From the NCBI GenBank assembly GCA_023438785.1, contig JAEXQJ010000294.1, positions 1-14,276 on the forward strand: DNA of 14,276 nt. Reading direction: 5' to 3'. Shown here one piece after another: positions 1 to 7,388 of this stretch; the stretch's first letter is position 1; each line of letters opens with the position of its first letter. The stretch comes from Pseudomonadota bacterium (GTDB taxonomy: Bacteria; Myxococcota_A; Polyangia; Fen-1088). The position numbers and the translations under genes are program-made. The notes under the pieces are model-generated. The model had not been told where the DNA came from. It saw nothing but the letters and a program-made list of their open reading frames with translations, and searched no databases.

Positions 1-425
1 GACCAAGGGGGTTGGGTCAACAGACTACGGGGGTGGGGTCAACAGACTACGGGGGTGGGGTCAGGAGACCGCGACGGTCAGGTCGAGCCGATCCGGGTGT
101 GGCATCGAACCCAACGGGGTGTGGCAGCAACAGCCCGTCCCGGTGCCCACGGGGAACCCCGGGGTGGCCTCGACGGCCTCCGGGTGGGCCTGCACGGGCA
201 TCGAGGGGTGGCCACGCCGAAGGCCGAGGGCGGGCTCAATAGAGCCGGGGTGGGTCATCAATGAGTCTCGGGTGCCCGGCCAACTCGCCCCCGGGGTGCC
301 ATCCGCATTCCCAAGGTGCGGGGTCAAGAGCACAGGGGCATGCCATCCGCATTCCCCGGGCGCGGGGTCAACTCCACACGGGCATGCCATCAACCGTGTT
401 CCTGGTGCCGCCAACAGCGATTCTC
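1..425. repeat. Degenerate tandem array, about 19 units of 22 bp
   Basis: A GGTG-like core (GGTG, sometimes GGCG, GGCA, GGTC or GGTT) recurs at about 10, 32, 54, 76, 96, 118, 142, 163, 183, 207, 229, 249, 271, 295, 315, 337, 359, 381 and 404. The mean spacing is 21.9 bp and each gap is 20-24 bp. The first two units are nearly identical (GGGGGTGGGGTCAACAGACT type); later units are diverged but keep a G-rich start followed by a TCAAC- or CATC-like element. The period is not a multiple of three and no reading frame looks like a real protein, so I see no gene here. The array may continue past the left edge. Its function is unknown; it could be a decayed minisatellite or a family of dispersed intergenic repeats. 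Confidence 0.7.
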
Positions 426-468
426 CCACTCCACTCCGTCGAGCCTGGCCGCCGGCCTTCGCCGCGCA

Positions 469-500
469 GCCCGCCGGAGAATGGAGATCCTCCGACGGGC
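469..500 (-). terminator. Hairpin downstream of phosphoketolase
   Basis: Arms 469-479 and 490-500 are complementary over 11 bp around a 10-nt loop. The single imperfect position is G-U in the minus-strand transcript but C-A in a plus-strand transcript, so the hairpin suits minus-strand RNA. It begins 17 nt after the phosphoketolase stop codon. No U-tract follows, so it may be a U-less terminator or a 3'-end stabilising stem. Confidence 0.5.
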
Positions 501-517
501 GGCTCCTCGCCATGACG

Positions 518-2896
518 TCAGCGCCGCGCGCTGCCCGGGCTGGGGCGCGTCCAGACCCAGTCGCGCACCTCGGGCAGATCCTCGCCGTGATCGCGGATCC
601 ACGCCTTGTGATCGATGAGCTTGTCGCGGATCTCTTGTTTCAAGTAGCCCGCGCGACCGGCCAGCCCGGGTACGCGATCGATCACGTCGGCGGCCAGGTG
701 GAAGCGGTCCAGATCGTTGAGCACCACCATGTCGAACGGGGTCGTGGTCGTGCCCTCTTCCTTGTAGCCGCGCACGTGCAGGTTCTCGTGATTGGGCCGG
801 CGATAGGAGAGACGGTGGATGAGCCACGGATAGCCGTGGAAGGCGAAGATGATGGGCTTGTCGGTCGTGAACATCTGGCTGAAGGTGATGTCGTCCAGAC
901 CGTGCGGGTGTTCGGAACGTGGCTGCAGCGTCATCAGGTCCACCACGTTGATGACCCGGATCTTGAGGTCGGGTAGCCGCCGCGTGAGCCAATCCACCGC
1001 GGCCAGCGTCTCCAGCGTGGGCACGTCACCCGCGCAGGCCATGACCACGTCGGGCTCGCCGCCCCGATCCGTGCTGGCCCACTCCCAGATGCTGACACCG
1101 GCCGTGCAGTGCTTGATGGCGCTGTCCATGTCCAGCCATTGTGGCGCGGGGTTCTTGCCGGCCACGATGACGTTGACGTAGTTGCGGCTGCGCAGGCAGT
1201 GGTCGGTCACCGACAGCAAGGTGTTGGCGTCGGGAGGCAGGTAGACGCGGATGATCTCGGCCTTCTTGTTGACCACCACGTCGATGAAGCCCGGATCCTG
1301 ATGGGAGAAACCGTTGTGATCCTGCCGCCACACGTGTGACGTGAGCAGGTAGTTGAGCGAGGCGATGGGCCGCCGCCAGGGGACCTGCTGGGAGGTCTTC
1401 AACCATTTGGCGTGCTGGTTGAACATGGAGTCCACGATGTGCACGAAGGCCTCGTAGCACGAGAAGAAGCCGTGCCGGCCGGTGAGCAGATATCCCTCCA
1501 GCCAGCCTTGGCACAGGTGCTCGCTCAGGATCTCCATCACACGGCCGTCGTGGCTCACGTGATCGTCCGAGGGCAGGATGGTGGCCATGGACTCGCGGTT
1601 GGTCACCTCCATCACCGCCTCCCAGCGGTTCGAGTTGGTTTCGTCGGGGCTGAAGAGCCGGAAGTTGTGCGTCTCCAGGTTGGCCTTCAGCACGTCGCGG
1701 ATGAAGGCGCCCTGCACGCGCACCGACTCGGCTTGCACGGCGCCCGGGGCGGACACCGCGACGGCGTAGCCGCGGAAATCGGGCAAGCGCAGGTCCCGCA
1801 GCAGCAGGCCGCCATTGGCATGAGGGTTGGCGCCCATGCGCCGCGCGCCCTTGGGACAGATGGCCGTGACCTCCGGCCGGGGCGCGCCGTGCTCGTCGAA
1901 CAGCTCCTCGGGCCGGTAGCTGCGCAGCCACTCCTCCAACATGCGGAGCTGTTCGGGACGCGAACGCGGCGAGGCCAGCGGCACCTGGTGTGAGCGGAAG
2001 GAGCCCTCCACGGGGTTGCCGTCGATCTCGTGCGGTCCCGTCCAGCCCTTGGGCGTGCGCAGCACGATCATCGGCCAGGACCGGCGTGCCGTCGTCTTGC
2101 CGTCGCGCGCCTCGCGCTGGATGTCGCGGATCTCGGCCACCGCCTGCTCCAGCACCGCGGCCAGGCTCTCGTGCACCAACATGGGCTCATTGCCCTCGAC
2201 GAAGAATGGCGACCAACCCAGGCCGCGGAAGAACTGGTCCAACTCCTCGCGCGGAATGCGCGCCAACACGGTGGGCCCGGCAATCTTGTAGCCGTTCAGG
2301 TGCAGCACGGGCAGCACCGCGCCGTCGCGCGCCGGGTTGATGAACTTGTTCGATTGCCAGCTGGTGGCCAAAGGCCCCGACTCGGCCTCGCCGTCGCCCA
2401 CCACGCAGCACACCACGAGATTTGGGTTGTCGAAGGCCGCGCCAAAAGCATGCGCCAGGCTGTAGCCCAACTCGCCGCCCTCGTTGATCGAGCCCGGCGT
2501 CTCGGGAGCGGTGTGGCTGGGAATGCCGCCCGGATACGAGAACTGCCGGAAGAGACGACGCAACCCTTCCTCGTCCTGCGCCACATCGGGGAAGAGCTCG
2601 CTGTAGCTCCCTTCCAGATAGGTGCTGGCCACCAGGGCCGGGCCGCCATGGCCGGGACCCGTGACGAAGATGGCGTCTAGGTCGTGATCCACGATGGCGC
2701 GGTTCATGTGCGCGTAGACCAGATTCAGCCCCGGGCACGTGCCCCAGTGTCCCAGCAGACGCGGCTTGATGTGCTCGGGCCGCAGCGGCGTGCGCAGCAG
2801 CGGATTCGTGAGAAGGTAAATCTGTGCCGCCGAAAGGTAATTGGCGGCGCGCCACCAAGTGTCGATCTTCCGTAGCTGCTCGGCAGAAACCCCCAT
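518..2896 (-). CDS. xfp: Phosphoketolase (xylulose-5-P / fructose-6-P type)
   Basis: This 792-aa protein matches the thiamine-diphosphate-dependent phosphoketolase family in length and motifs. Known family chemistry: xylulose 5-phosphate plus phosphate gives acetyl phosphate plus glyceraldehyde 3-phosphate; many members also split fructose 6-phosphate. Visible motifs are GHWGTCPGLN (49-58), GPGHGGPA (80-87), the signature EGGELGY (139-145), and VVGDGEAESGP (165-175), which contains the GDGE of ThDP enzymes. The ATG at 2896 is chosen over an ATG 17 codons upstream because a GGGGAGGAG ribosome-binding site lies 4 nt before it and family members begin near here. It acts in the cytoplasm. No acetate kinase or phosphotransacetylase gene, the frequent partners, is visible nearby. 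It diverges from the msr gene and ends in a hairpin. Whether it prefers xylulose 5-P or uses both substrates cannot be read from the sequence. Confidence 0.96.
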   Translation of the reverse strand: MGVSAEQLRKIDTWWRAANYLSAAQIYLLTNPLLRTPLRPEHIKPRLLGHWGTCPGLNLVYAHMNRAIVDHDLDAIFVTGPGHGGPALVASTYLEGSYSELFPDVAQDEEGLRRLFRQFSYPGGIPSHTAPETPGSINEGGELGYSLAHAFGAAFDNPNLVVCCVVGDGEAESGPLATSWQSNKFINPARDGAVLPVLHLNGYKIAGPTVLARIPREELDQFFRGLGWSPFFVEGNEPMLVHESLAAVLEQAVAEIRDIQREARDGKTTARRSWPMIVLRTPKGWTGPHEIDGNPVEGSFRSHQVPLASPRSRPEQLRMLEEWLRSYRPEELFDEHGAPRPEVTAICPKGARRMGANPHANGGLLLRDLRLPDFRGYAVAVSAPGAVQAESVRVQGAFIRDVLKANLETHNFRLFSPDETNSNRWEAVMEVTNRESMATILPSDDHVSHDGRVMEILSEHLCQGWLEGYLLTGRHGFFSCYEAFVHIVDSMFNQHAKWLKTSQQVPWRRPIASLNYLLTSHVWRQDHNGFSHQDPGFIDVVVNKKAEIIRVYLPPDANTLLSVTDHCLRSRNYVNVIVAGKNPAPQWLDMDSAIKHCTAGVSIWEWASTDRGGEPDVVMACAGDVPTLETLAAVDWLTRRLPDLKIRVINVVDLMTLQPRSEHPHGLDDITFSQMFTTDKPIIFAFHGYPWLIHRLSYRRPNHENLHVRGYKEEGTTTTPFDMVVLNDLDRFHLAADVIDRVPGLAGRAGYLKQEIRDKLIDHKAWIRDHGEDLPEVRDWVWTRPSPGSARR

Positions 2897-2955
2897 GTCG
2901 CTCCTCCCCTCGCGCCAAAGCATGGATCGCCTCTCGCGATCTCGCATCTAAAGCC
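2897..2955. promoter_or_regulatory. Divergent xfp/msr promoter region with a dyad
   Basis: The 59-bp spacer between the two outward-facing genes must hold the xfp promoter and probably the msr promoter, unless they lie inside the coding ends. It contains a perfect inverted repeat, GATCGC-CTCTC-GCGATC, at 2925-2941, well placed to serve as an operator for both genes. I see no clear -35/-10 pair. The xfp ribosome-binding site is at 2901-2909. Confidence 0.35.
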
Positions 2956-3996
2956 ATGAACATGTGGAAGGTCAGAGCCCTCCTTCTGTTTTCGACGGCC
3001 CTGGTCGCCGCAGCGGCCCTGGCCAAGGGAAGGGGCGACATGAACAAACGGGACAAGCAGACCGCGTTGAAGAGCCTGAGCCCGCTGCAGTGCCACGTCA
3101 CGCAGGAGGACGGGACCGAGCCGCCCTTCGACAACGCGTACTGGAACAACCACCGCGACGGCATCTACGTGGACGTGGTGTCGGGTGAGCCGCTCTTCTC
3201 CTCGCAGGACAAATACGATTCGGGAACGGGCTGGCCCAGCTTCACGCGACCGCTGGAGACGGGGAGCCTGGTCACGCGCGCCGATCATTCGGCGGGCATG
3301 TCGCGCATCGAGGTGCGCTCGCGCGAGGGCAATTCGCACCTCGGGCATTTGTTCGACGACGGGCCCGCGCCGACGGGCAAACGCTACTGCATGAATTCGG
3401 CGTCGCTGCGTTTCGTTCCCGTGGAGGAACTGCAGGCCCAAGGCTACGGCCAGTACCTGCCGCTCTTCGGCAAGCCGGCGCCGGCTGGCGACAAGCGCGA
3501 GCAGCCCGCGCGCCGGGCCGTGGCCACGTTGGCCGGCGGTTGCTTCTGGGGCGTGCAAGAGCTGATTCGCCACCTGCCCGGCGTGATCGAGAGCCGCGTG
3601 GGCTATACGGGCGGGAAGACCGACAACCCCGACTACGAACACGTGCACACCGGCCGCACGGGGCACGCCGAGGCGGTGGAGATCGTCTTTGATCCCACAC
3701 GCCTGTCGTACGAGGACCTGCTGCGCACCTTCTTTCGCCTGCACGATCCCACCACGCCCAACCGGCAGGGCAACGACCGCGGAACCCAGTACCGGTCGGC
3801 CATCTTCGTGCACGATCCGGCCCAGCGCGAGGCGGCCGAGCGCGTGAAGGCCGACGTGGAACGCGCGGGCAAGTGGAAGGCACCGCTGGTGACGGAGATC
3901 GTCTCCGCGGGCACGTTCTACCCGGCGGAGGCGTACCACCAGGACTACCTGCAGAAGAACCCGGGCGGATACACCTGCCACTATCTGCGGCCCTGA
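2956..3996 (+). CDS. msrBA: Fused methionine sulfoxide reductase MsrB-MsrA, probably exported
   Basis: This 346-aa protein reduces both stereoisomers of methionine sulfoxide: MsrB (R form) in the N-terminal half and MsrA (S form) in the C-terminal half. The MsrB domain (about 34-165) has VTQEDGTEPPF, GWPSFTRP and RYCMNSASLRF, with catalytic Cys145. It has neither zinc CxxC motif, and the usual resolving Cys in DSGCGWPSF is Thr91; Cys46 is a possible substitute. The MsrA domain (about 187-346) has GGCFWG with catalytic Cys196 and GYTCHYLRP with resolving Cys341. Residues 1-23 look like a signal peptide (WKVR, a hydrophobic core, then ALA before KG), which favours the start at 2956 or 2962, but neither has a good ribosome-binding site. 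A later in-frame ATG at 3040 does (GGAAGGGG, 4 nt before) and would give a cytoplasmic form. It diverges from xfp; the link to xfp may be only shared regulation. Confidence 0.93.
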   Translation: MNMWKVRALLLFSTALVAAAALAKGRGDMNKRDKQTALKSLSPLQCHVTQEDGTEPPFDNAYWNNHRDGIYVDVVSGEPLFSSQDKYDSGTGWPSFTRPLETGSLVTRADHSAGMSRIEVRSREGNSHLGHLFDDGPAPTGKRYCMNSASLRFVPVEELQAQGYGQYLPLFGKPAPAGDKREQPARRAVATLAGGCFWGVQELIRHLPGVIESRVGYTGGKTDNPDYEHVHTGRTGHAEAVEIVFDPTRLSYEDLLRTFFRLHDPTTPNRQGNDRGTQYRSAIFVHDPAQREAAERVKADVERAGKWKAPLVTEIVSAGTFYPAEAYHQDYLQKNPGGYTCHYLRP

Positions 3997-4005
3997 CCGC
4001 GCTCG

Positions 4006-4024
4006 CCCGACTCTGGACGTCGGG
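4006..4024. terminator. Hairpin between convergent msrBA and araC-type genes
   Basis: CCCGAC (4006-4011) and GTCGGG (4019-4024) form a perfect 6-bp stem with a 7-nt loop, 10 nt after the msrBA stop and between two convergent genes. No T-run follows on either strand, so bidirectional termination is only a suggestion. Confidence 0.35.
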
Positions 4025-4055
4025 AAGGGCGCGTCGTCGATGGCCCCTGGCAGCG

Positions 4056-4991
4056 TCAACCCACGGCATGCCGATAGGATGCCGGGCTCAGATGCTGGAA
4101 CTGTCGGAACAGCTTGCAGAAGTGGCTCACGTTGGCGAAGCCGCAAGCGAGAGCGATCTGTTTGAGCGGTGCACGTGAATCGAGCAGCATGCGCGCGGCC
4201 TCGTGAATGCGGACCTCCGTCGTGAAACGCGCGGGCGTGAGGCCCGTGCGCGATCGGAAGTGGTGGCTAAAGTGGCTGCGACTCATGTCGTATTCGGCGG
4301 CCAACTCCTCGACCCCGATGGCCCGTGGCAGGCTCGTGATGGTCCGGGAGCGGACCTCATCGAGCAGCCGTTGTCCCTCACCCGAGCTGTCGCGTGCCTG
4401 CTGGGCCGATCGCTCGTAGGCAAACAGAAAGTCGAAGAGCGCCGCCTCGACCTCGAGTCGATCGCGGAAGTCTTTCTTGATCGCACCGCGCACCAGGCGC
4501 AGTACGCTCGCCCGCAGCACGCCATCCGCTGGCAACTCGACCAGCGGGCCAGTGGCCGCCACTTGCTTGCTGACCCTGGCCAGCAGGTACGGGTGGTAGA
4601 TGCCAATCCAGCCAAAGGTCCAACCCGGCGAATCCTCGGGAAGGTAATACCGGTGCCGAGAGGGCAGGACGGCGAAGAAGCCGGTGCCGGGCGCGATCCT
4701 CTGGGGAGGTTTTCCGTAGAGCTGGAAATGCCCCCAGCCCGCCATGGTGAGCTGAAAGAAGAACAAGGGAGGATCGCGCCGCCCGAGGCGCTTCATGCCG
4801 TCCCAGCGATAGCTGCTCGGATCGGTCCTGGTCTCGATGTTGCCGAAGAACGCGGTTCTGGGCGTCCACCAAGACGGCGCCGCGGTCGGCTTGCGGGATA
4901 GGTCGGCGAGCTGCCGCAGGGCGACCGCCCACTCCGGCGGTGGCGCCGGTCCCGGGTTCTTGCTCGCCGCGACCTCGGAGGTGAGAACCAT
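4056..4991 (-). CDS. AraC-family transcriptional regulator
   Basis: The 311-aa protein has an N-terminal region (about 45-135) like the cupin-type sugar-sensing domain of AraC proteins, with hydrophobic beta-strand patterns and RIAPGTGFFAVLPSRHRYYL, and a C-terminal DNA-binding domain with two helix-turn-helix units. The first is near 226-246 (IGVEELAAEYDMSRSHFSHH) and the second near 275-297 (LKQIALACGFANVSHFCKLF), ending in LSPASYR, the typical AraC finish. The ATG at 4991 gives a normal family length; its ribosome-binding site is weak. The frame is open much further upstream, but that extension is antisense to the GH27 gene and not credible. It diverges from the GH27 gene, so it most likely senses a sugar and controls that gene. 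The ligand is not readable from the sequence. Confidence 0.9.
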   Translation of the reverse strand: MVLTSEVAASKNPGPAPPPEWAVALRQLADLSRKPTAAPSWWTPRTAFFGNIETRTDPSSYRWDGMKRLGRRDPPLFFFQLTMAGWGHFQLYGKPPQRIAPGTGFFAVLPSRHRYYLPEDSPGWTFGWIGIYHPYLLARVSKQVAATGPLVELPADGVLRASVLRLVRGAIKKDFRDRLEVEAALFDFLFAYERSAQQARDSSGEGQRLLDEVRSRTITSLPRAIGVEELAAEYDMSRSHFSHHFRSRTGLTPARFTTEVRIHEAARMLLDSRAPLKQIALACGFANVSHFCKLFRQFQHLSPASYRHAVG

Positions 4992-5150
4992 GTCCGAGCG
5001 GCGGCGCCAGAGAGCCGTGGGGCCGAGGCGGGCGCGTTTCACGAAAAGAGCATACTTCGCACATTCCCGGCATTGTGGTGGGAATTGCACGCCAATATCG
5101 TTGACGAGGTCTTTCACAAACAGATGCTTGAGCCCAGTCGAAGGAGCACC
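4992..5150. promoter_or_regulatory. Divergent regulator/GH27 intergenic region
   Basis: This 159-bp spacer holds the promoters of two divergent genes. An inverted repeat, ATTCCC (5063-5068) and GGGAAT (5080-5085), has half-sites 17 bp apart, a plausible binding site for a dimeric regulator. A TTGACG at 5101-5106 resembles a -35 element, but ATGCTT 17 nt later is a poor -10. The GH27 ribosome-binding site AAGGAG is at 5141-5146. The regulator-binding role is inferred. Confidence 0.35.
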
Positions 5151-7352
5151 ATGGCAGCACGACGCGTCCCTGGAAGGCAGATCCCCATGGCCCGCTGCTC
5201 GCTCGTTCGGCGACGTCTGGCGCGGCTGCTTGGCAAGGGGGCGAGAACCTGCCGATTTGCGCTCGCTTCGCTGATGACCGTGGCGCTGGTTCACCCGGCC
5301 TTGGCCGCCCAGACCGACATCACCATCTCGATGGCCCCGGCGCCCGCGGCGCCACGGGTTCTCGGCGCGAAGCTCATCGGGGCGGTTCCCGGCAGCCCGT
5401 TTCTGCACACGGTCTCTGCCACCGGGCAGGCGCCCTTGAAGTTCGAGGCCAGCGGCCTGCCGAGTGGTCTCTCGATCGACTCCGCATCGGGGACCATCAC
5501 CGGGACCACGCCCGCGGCCGGGAGCTACCGCATCGAGGTGAAGGTCAGCAACGCTGCGGGCACCGCCAGCGCAACCCTGACGCTGCAGGCAGGACCGACG
5601 CTGGCGCTGACGCCGCCCATGGGCTGGAACAGCTACGATTCCTTCATCGCGAACGTGAAGGAGAGTGACGTGGTGGCGGCCGCCAAGGCCATGAAGGAGC
5701 TGCTGCACCCGTACGGCTGGGACACGGTGGTCATCGATTATCTCTGGTACGACCCGGAGCAGACCATCGATGCCAACGGCCGGTGGTTGCCCTCGAAGAG
5801 CAAGTACCCGACGGCGAACGGCCCCGAGGGGTTCAAGCCCCTGGCCGCCCAGGTGCACGCCCTTGGCCTGAAATTCGGCATTCACCTCATGCGCGGCGTT
5901 CCGCGCAAATCGGTCACCGCGAAATCGCCCGTCGCCGATTCGACCTACACGGCGGCCCAGGCCGGCAACACCAGCGACGTCTGCGCGTGGGACAACCACA
6001 TGTACGGCGTGAGGGCGGACACGGATGCGGGTAAGGCCTGGTACGACTCAATCTACAAGCAGTACGCGGAATGGGGCGTCGACTTCGTGAAGGTGGACGA
6101 CATGATGAACCCTTACGGGGGCAACGTCCTGCACGCGGCGGAGGTCCAGGCGGTCCACAACTCGATCGTGAAGACGGGCCGCTCGATCGTCCTCAGCTTG
6201 TCGCCAGGGCCGAACCAACCCAAGGACGTCGCCGTCCTGAACGCGAATGCCAACATGTGGCGGCAGGTGAACGACTTCTGGGACAAGGACGGGCTCAGCT
6301 CGATGAATGACGAATTCAATGCCGCCTACAACTGGTCGATCACCAACGGCATCACGCAGGGGCACTGGCCCGACGCGGACATGCTGCCGCTCGGGACGAT
6401 TGGCAGCCGCGCCTGTGCCTTCACCCACAACCAGCAGGTCACGGTGATGACCCTGTGGGCAATCATGCCGTCGCCGCTCATGTTCGGCGGCATGATGACC
6501 AAGCTCAGCACCGATAGCTGGACGCTCGCTCTTTTGACCAACGACGAGGTCCTCGCGGTCAATCAAGACGCTCTCGGCCAGCGGGCGAAGCGCCTCTCGC
6601 AACAGAACAACACGGAGGTGTGGGCACGCGACCTCGCGGATGGACGCAAGGCCGTCGCCCTGTTCAACCTCGGGACCCAGGACGCTACCGTCTCGGTGAC
6701 GTTCGCGCAGTTGGGGCTGACAGGCAGCCCGCCCGTGCGGGACCTGTGGCGTCGGCAGGACGTGACGGGAATGACCAGCAGCCTTTCGGCGAACGTTCCG
6801 CATGAGGGCGCGCTGATGTTCGCGGTGGGAACGGCCACCGGCGGCGCGGGCGGAAGCGGAGGCGCGGGTGGAGAGGGCGGCGGCGCGGGCGCGGGTGGCA
6901 GCGGCGGTACGGGAGGCAGTGGCGGAAGCGCGGGCTCAGGTGGCCGTGGCGGCGCGGGTGGCAGCGCTGGGAATGCCGGCGCGACAGGCGATGGTGGAAG
7001 TGCGGGCACCGCTGGCGGCGCCGGGGGCGGAGGCGCGGGCGGATCCGCGGGTACGGCGAGCGGTGGGGCCGGGGGCCGTGGCGGCTCAGGGGGCGAGGTC
7101 GGTGGTGCGCAGCAGGGTACGGGTGGCGCCTCGTCGAACGGCGGGCGCAGCAGCGGCGGCGCCCCCGTGGGCGGTGCGGGTGGCGCGAGCGGCGGCAACG
7201 GTGGTGGCGCGAGCGGCGGCACCAGCGACGCCGGCGCGCAAGACAGCGGCTGTTCCTGTGACCTCGGCTCGCGCGGGCGCACTCCGGCCTGGCTCTTCAT
7301 GCTGGTTGTCACCGCGATGCTGGCTGCCCGAGCGCGACGACGCGGGCGATAG
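5151..7352 (+). CDS. Secreted GH27 glycosidase (alpha-galactosidase-like), MYXO-CTERM anchored
   Basis: The 733-aa protein starts at the ATG preceded by AAGGAG. A basic N-terminus and hydrophobic FALASLMTVALVHPALAA (about 36-53) form a signal peptide. An Ig-like domain of the He_PIG type follows (about 68-150, SGLPSGLSIDSASGTITG). The GH27 barrel begins at PPMGWNSYDSF (Met157). FVKVDD gives the predicted nucleophile Asp316, and WRQVND, with the R-x(3)-D spacing of human alpha-galactosidase A, gives the acid/base Asp375. GHWPDADMLPLG is the family's GGWNDPDM-like motif. A beta-sandwich ends near 558, then a Gly/Ala/Ser linker (about 560-698), Cys701-Ser-Cys703, a membrane helix and RARRRGR. 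This is the layout of myxobacterial MYXO-CTERM signals, so surface anchoring is likely. GH27 covers alpha-galactosidase, alpha-N-acetylgalactosaminidase and isomalto-dextranase, so the exact substrate is uncertain. The divergent AraC regulator supports sugar-induced use. Confidence 0.92.
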   Translation: MAARRVPGRQIPMARCSLVRRRLARLLGKGARTCRFALASLMTVALVHPALAAQTDITISMAPAPAAPRVLGAKLIGAVPGSPFLHTVSATGQAPLKFEASGLPSGLSIDSASGTITGTTPAAGSYRIEVKVSNAAGTASATLTLQAGPTLALTPPMGWNSYDSFIANVKESDVVAAAKAMKELLHPYGWDTVVIDYLWYDPEQTIDANGRWLPSKSKYPTANGPEGFKPLAAQVHALGLKFGIHLMRGVPRKSVTAKSPVADSTYTAAQAGNTSDVCAWDNHMYGVRADTDAGKAWYDSIYKQYAEWGVDFVKVDDMMNPYGGNVLHAAEVQAVHNSIVKTGRSIVLSLSPGPNQPKDVAVLNANANMWRQVNDFWDKDGLSSMNDEFNAAYNWSITNGITQGHWPDADMLPLGTIGSRACAFTHNQQVTVMTLWAIMPSPLMFGGMMTKLSTDSWTLALLTNDEVLAVNQDALGQRAKRLSQQNNTEVWARDLADGRKAVALFNLGTQDATVSVTFAQLGLTGSPPVRDLWRRQDVTGMTSSLSANVPHEGALMFAVGTATGGAGGSGGAGGEGGGAGAGGSGGTGGSGGSAGSGGRGGAGGSAGNAGATGDGGSAGTAGGAGGGGAGGSAGTASGGAGGRGGSGGEVGGAQQGTGGASSNGGRSSGGAPVGGAGGASGGNGGGASGGTSDAGAQDSGCSCDLGSRGRTPAWLFMLVVTAMLAARARRRGR
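6829..7246 (+). repeat. Gly-rich low-complexity linker coding region
   Basis: About 140 codons encode almost only Gly, Ala, Ser and Thr in irregular GGxGG-type units (for example GGSGGTGGSGG and GGAGGASGGNGG). Such linkers commonly space a secreted myxobacterial enzyme from its C-terminal anchor. The DNA is nearly all GGC/GGT/GCG codons and is prone to slippage, so its length may vary between strains. Confidence 0.8.
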
Positions 7353-7388
7353 CACCTCACGGACACGCTGTCTGGGACCGCCGTCCGA

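Noticed and set aside
1..425. Possible CRISPR array
   Set aside because: The 22-bp units follow each other without unique spacers, the repeats are too diverged, and no cas genes are present.
61..513. 150-codon minus-strand open frame over the repeat region
   Set aside because: The translation is Pro/Gly/His-rich and reflects the 22-bp repeat, whose period shifts frame each unit. High GC makes such open frames common, and there is no ribosome-binding site or family match.
119..976. 285-codon plus-strand open frame
   Set aside because: More than half lies antisense to phosphoketolase and the rest covers the repeat array; no domain is recognisable.
2725..4146. 473-codon minus-strand open frame
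   Set aside because: It is antisense to the clearly coding msrBA gene and also overlaps both the phosphoketolase and the regulator ends.
4992..5999. N-terminal extension of the AraC regulator to 647 residues
   Set aside because: The added part is antisense to the GH27 signal peptide, Ig-like domain and catalytic barrel; a 311-aa protein is normal for the family.
6563..7366. Proline-rich 267-codon minus-strand open frame
   Set aside because: It is the complement of the Gly-rich linker of the GH27 gene (Gly codons read as Pro/Ala) with no start signals.
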